From assembly GCA_027578815.1 (NCBI GenBank), contig JANBTH010000031.1, positions 1-51,734 of the forward strand: a DNA stretch of 51,734 nt, in the 5' to 3' direction. The DNA is from Coemansia sp. RSA 1804 (taxonomy: Eukaryota > Kickxellomycota > Kickxellomycetes > Kickxellales > Kickxellaceae). Below the pieces are notes generated by a model, which saw only the letters and a list, made by a program, of their open reading frames with translations, did no database searches and was not told where the DNA came from. Each line of letters starts with the position of its first letter. The first letter of the stretch is position 1. Made by a program: the position numbers and the translations under genes. Below are positions 48,987 to 51,734 of the stretch, piece by piece.

Positions 48987-51734
48987 CTTTAATTTTTCTT
49001 GCTGTTTTCAAAATAATTAAAATAATAATTTATATTGTGTACCGGAAAAGCAATATACTAGTGAGGTTGAGTGGAATGTCAAAGAGGATGGAAAAAGAAC
49101 AAAATATATCAATTATCTCCCGCCCCCTTCTTTCATTTTTATTACTCCACCTCTTTGTTTTTATTCTACATGATACGTTTTTCATTATTTAGAGATGAGC
49201 CAAGATTTTATCACAATGAAAATTACAATAACCAAAGAAAACAAAAAGAAAAACAAAACCAAAAAGGCGGGGTATATGCACTGTGTAGAAGAAAAATCCT
49301 ACACAAGAAGTATCCAGAATTCCTTTGCTTCTTCCTTTTATGACTGATCTCGCCCACTTTTTGCTTTTGCACAAGGATGATAAAAAGAAATTCACAAAGG
49401 ACAAAGCAGCTCATTTATGTGCAGCCCATTCTTGTTCATTCTAGTACAATATTGCAACATCCCTTTCTACAGTAGTTGCCCGCATTGCATTTCCATAAAA
49501 AAAGTATGTAAAGAAATTCTTGGTACTTTATGAATACAAGACCATGTTTCAAAGCTGGTATCCATTATACGCTTTGTACTAATGACACATGGTCATACTG
49601 AAAATTGTCCATGCTAGCTGTAAACCCTAAATTATTTCAATACAATACAAAACAATTAAAAACTGCATATTCTTGTTGTAATTTGATTGTTTAAATTACC
49701 ATTGCAGTTAATTAACAGAGAAACAGAAACATCTATTAAGCAACCAGATACTTGGCACACAGCTAATTATGCCAAAATTGTGCAAATGGTCACTATTACA
49801 TCATATTTTAGCTTTGCTACTTAAATAGACCAACTGTATCTAATTAACATGCTGTAATGCAAAATGTGGGCAACCTTATATTCTGTGCAGTAGCTTGGTT
49901 AATACAAATTGCAATCATTTCTCTTACCTCTTTTATAGTAAAATATTCAAACAATTTTCATATAATTTTTTACCATATCTATTTATTATCAGTAATACCA
50001 ATGGATATTAAAGTGCGTGATTCTTCAGCGACAAGATGCTATACATACTGCAAAAAACACAGAAAAATCCACAAAGCAGTGTGTCTTCATAATAAGAATA
50101 AAAACCATAGATTATATATACTAAAAGATTATGAATGTTACAAATAAGCTTTGTGACACTCATTCTATCTGAATCACAGTTTGTTATAGCATTTGTTTTG
50201 TCACATAATTTGTACAGAAATTAAATCTAAGAAGATTTAGTAATGCTCACAAACTGGCTTAGTAACAAGGTGGCAAAATGCACTTATCATGGCACTGACA
50301 AGCCATTTATTATTTTTTTGTTTATTTTGGTAGCTTTATTTCTAGTAAATAAAGGAAATATCAAACTCCAAGTTTCCATTCTCAGTCTAGTACTTTACAA
50401 TAAATGCTCACTAGTATTCAAGACTGAGTAAGGAATACCTAAAAACACATAGTTTCTGGCATAAGATACTGAAATAAGGTAGTAAAATAATTACTGCTTG
50501 TTCTTTAGAATATAAACAAAGAATAATCCCTTACCTATAGCCTATAAAGCCTACCTAAATAATTAATTAATGCACTGCATGAAAAGCTAACTGTTGATTG
50601 TTTCATAATAGAAGCCTCTATTTTCTGTATCTGTCTAAAAAAAGATAATAATCCAATACTTCTTTAGATCCATTAAAAAGTGATTATAGAAGAAAAATGC
50701 AAGCTATAAGCAAATCTGGCAGTAATAGAATAAGGCTGGTAGTAAGCAATTAAACGGCCTTGCAGAGATTAATAAGTGGAATTTAACTAAATGTATAAAA
50801 ATATTGTTTTAAATTAAGGGATCTGCCCTCAAGTCTCTGAAAGAGACATCTTTTGGTAGCCTGCACCAAAAGTGGGGGCGGATCCTGAGGGACCTTTTGG
50901 TGCAGAAATGGCCAATTAATTGTTTTTCTTAAAAATGATTAACAATGAGTTTAAGAGGGAGTTCCTATGGTTTCATCTAAAAAAAATCTGGTTCCATTGG
51001 CTAACTGTTCAGTTTTGGTATTTTCTAGCAAAAGCTAGTCATGCCTGTCAATGATACTTGAACAACATAGGCTTATGCTGCTTTATGTAGGAGTGCAGCC
51101 CACTCTGATGTAATGAGCAGGCTACAATATTCCTGGAAATGGTGGTTTTCTTGATAGAGTGCAGCTTTCTTGCTATTAATAACACTGGTATGGTTGTTAG
51201 ACATGGCAAGATAAATAATATACTTGTTTAGGTGTGTCAATTTCATAAGGTACTGTATATAAATATTCAATTTACATATGCTGAATGGAAACTCTTTACT
51301 CTCTATCAAAATAATTAGTCTTGTACATAGAATTCTGCAAGTATTATGTGTTATATCTTAATTGTTAGTTTACAAGTAGTAAAGTCATAACATTTTTATT
51401 ATTTTACTTGGTAGAACAATAAAGTGTTGGGTTGGCTACAAATCAAGCCATTATTTTCTTTATTGCAATTAAATTGGAAAAAGTGGATACACTCTAACCA
51501 GATGTAAAACAATTTGATTAATTAACCAGATATTATTAAAATCTGTTAAAGTTTAATTAACAATGGTCACATATTAGAGACAATTAGAAATATTAAAAAT
51601 TAATATTGTCTATAAATATATCAACATTCAATTAAATAAAAAAATATTAATAAAGCTTCTGTCAGCATATAAATAATGAAAATTCTGGCCTTTACATTTT
51701 TTAATGATTGTCTTGTCACTTTACAACAGTTTAC
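48987..51734. other. AT-rich right flank without a recognised gene
   Basis: About 2.7 kb of AT-rich sequence. Short frames (49857-50147 plus, 50243-50431 plus, 51073-51309 minus) show no known domain. The first 200 bp should include the promoter of the GPI-anchored protein gene. A compact GC-richer hairpin cluster near 50.86 kb is listed separately. The composition suggests decayed repeat or transposon sequence, but I cannot identify an element. Confidence 0.4.
50818..50905. repeat. Cluster of overlapping inverted repeats
   Basis: Within AT-rich DNA, an 88-bp GC-richer patch holds three perfect stems: GTCTCT/AGAGAC (50833-50838 and 50842-50847, 3-base loop); CTTTTGGT/ACCAAAAG (50850-50857 and 50865-50872); and CTGCACCAAAAG/CTTTTGGTGCAG (50861-50872 and 50894-50905, 21-base loop). 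The last two share an arm and so exclude each other. CCCTCA/TGAGGG (50826-50831, 50886-50891) could add a further pairing. It may be the end of a mobile element or a structured RNA. Confidence 0.5.

Noticed and set aside
49615..49635. TAAACCCTAAA word that resembles a telomere repeat
   Set aside because: A single occurrence without tandem repetition; not a telomere.
51073..51309. Minus-strand frame that might be a transposase fragment
   Set aside because: I could not match it to any transposase motif, so I do not call a mobile element.
1..51734. CRISPR arrays, tRNA and rRNA genes
   Set aside because: No regularly spaced repeats, no convincing tRNA A/B boxes and no rRNA landmarks were seen on either strand.

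Overview
This window reads as nuclear DNA of a fungus. The evidence is a type I fatty acid synthase of the fungal kind, a fungal-type betaine-lipid synthase, a Fet3-like multicopper oxidase, a GPI-anchored chitin-binding-like wall protein, and few spliceosomal introns, two of which carry the perfect branch site TACTAAC. A fused beta-alpha synthase, an animal-like type IIC P-type ATPase and very Gln/Ser/Ala-rich insertions point away from ascomycete yeasts. An early-diverging lineage such as Kickxellomycotina is my guess, but the sequence alone does not prove it. Fourteen protein-coding genes are well supported, plus one broken small coiled-coil gene.

Layout. 1-1235: no gene seen. 1236-4813 (+): type IIC P-type ATPase with a GC-AG intron; it faces an aminodeoxychorismate lyase-like gene (4943-5734, -). 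7279-11625 (+): EST1/SMG7-like protein, tail-to-tail with the U3 snoRNP protein Rrp9 (11760-13517, -). 15453-26704 (+): a single-chain fatty acid synthase of about 3713 residues with one intron. 27416-29182 (+): secreted multicopper oxidase. 29356-35553 (-): a same-strand run of mitoribosomal uS2m, COG3 and an MFS transporter with a long N-terminal tail. 35.6-37.4 kb: an AT-rich island with a frameshifted coiled-coil gene. 37400-39207 (-): argininosuccinate lyase with one intron and a Gcn4-type site upstream. 39733-42240 (-): RA-like plus PH domain protein. 42.2-45.7 kb: pyrimidine-rich, no gene recognised. 45729-48221 (+): betaine-lipid synthase, tail-to-tail with a small GPI-anchored protein (48318-48986, -). 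49.0-51.7 kb: AT-rich and gene-poor, with one compact GC-richer hairpin cluster.

The genes do not form a cluster for one pathway. Most are housekeeping: lipid synthesis (FAS, BTA1), folate (ADC lyase), arginine (ARG4), ribosome assembly and translation (RRP9, uS2m), RNA decay or telomere function (EST1/SMG7-like), Golgi trafficking (COG3), ion and solute transport (ATPase, MFS) and cell surface functions (MCO, GPI protein). Several neighbours are convergent with only 97-173 bp between stop codons.

I found no clear new multi-gene system. The observations most worth a second look are the fatty acid synthase that stops right after the ketoacyl synthase and lacks the C-terminal phosphopantetheinyl transferase domain, the altered cation-site residues of the P-type ATPase together with its GC-AG intron, the multicopper oxidase without a membrane anchor, and the hairpin cluster near 50.86 kb.
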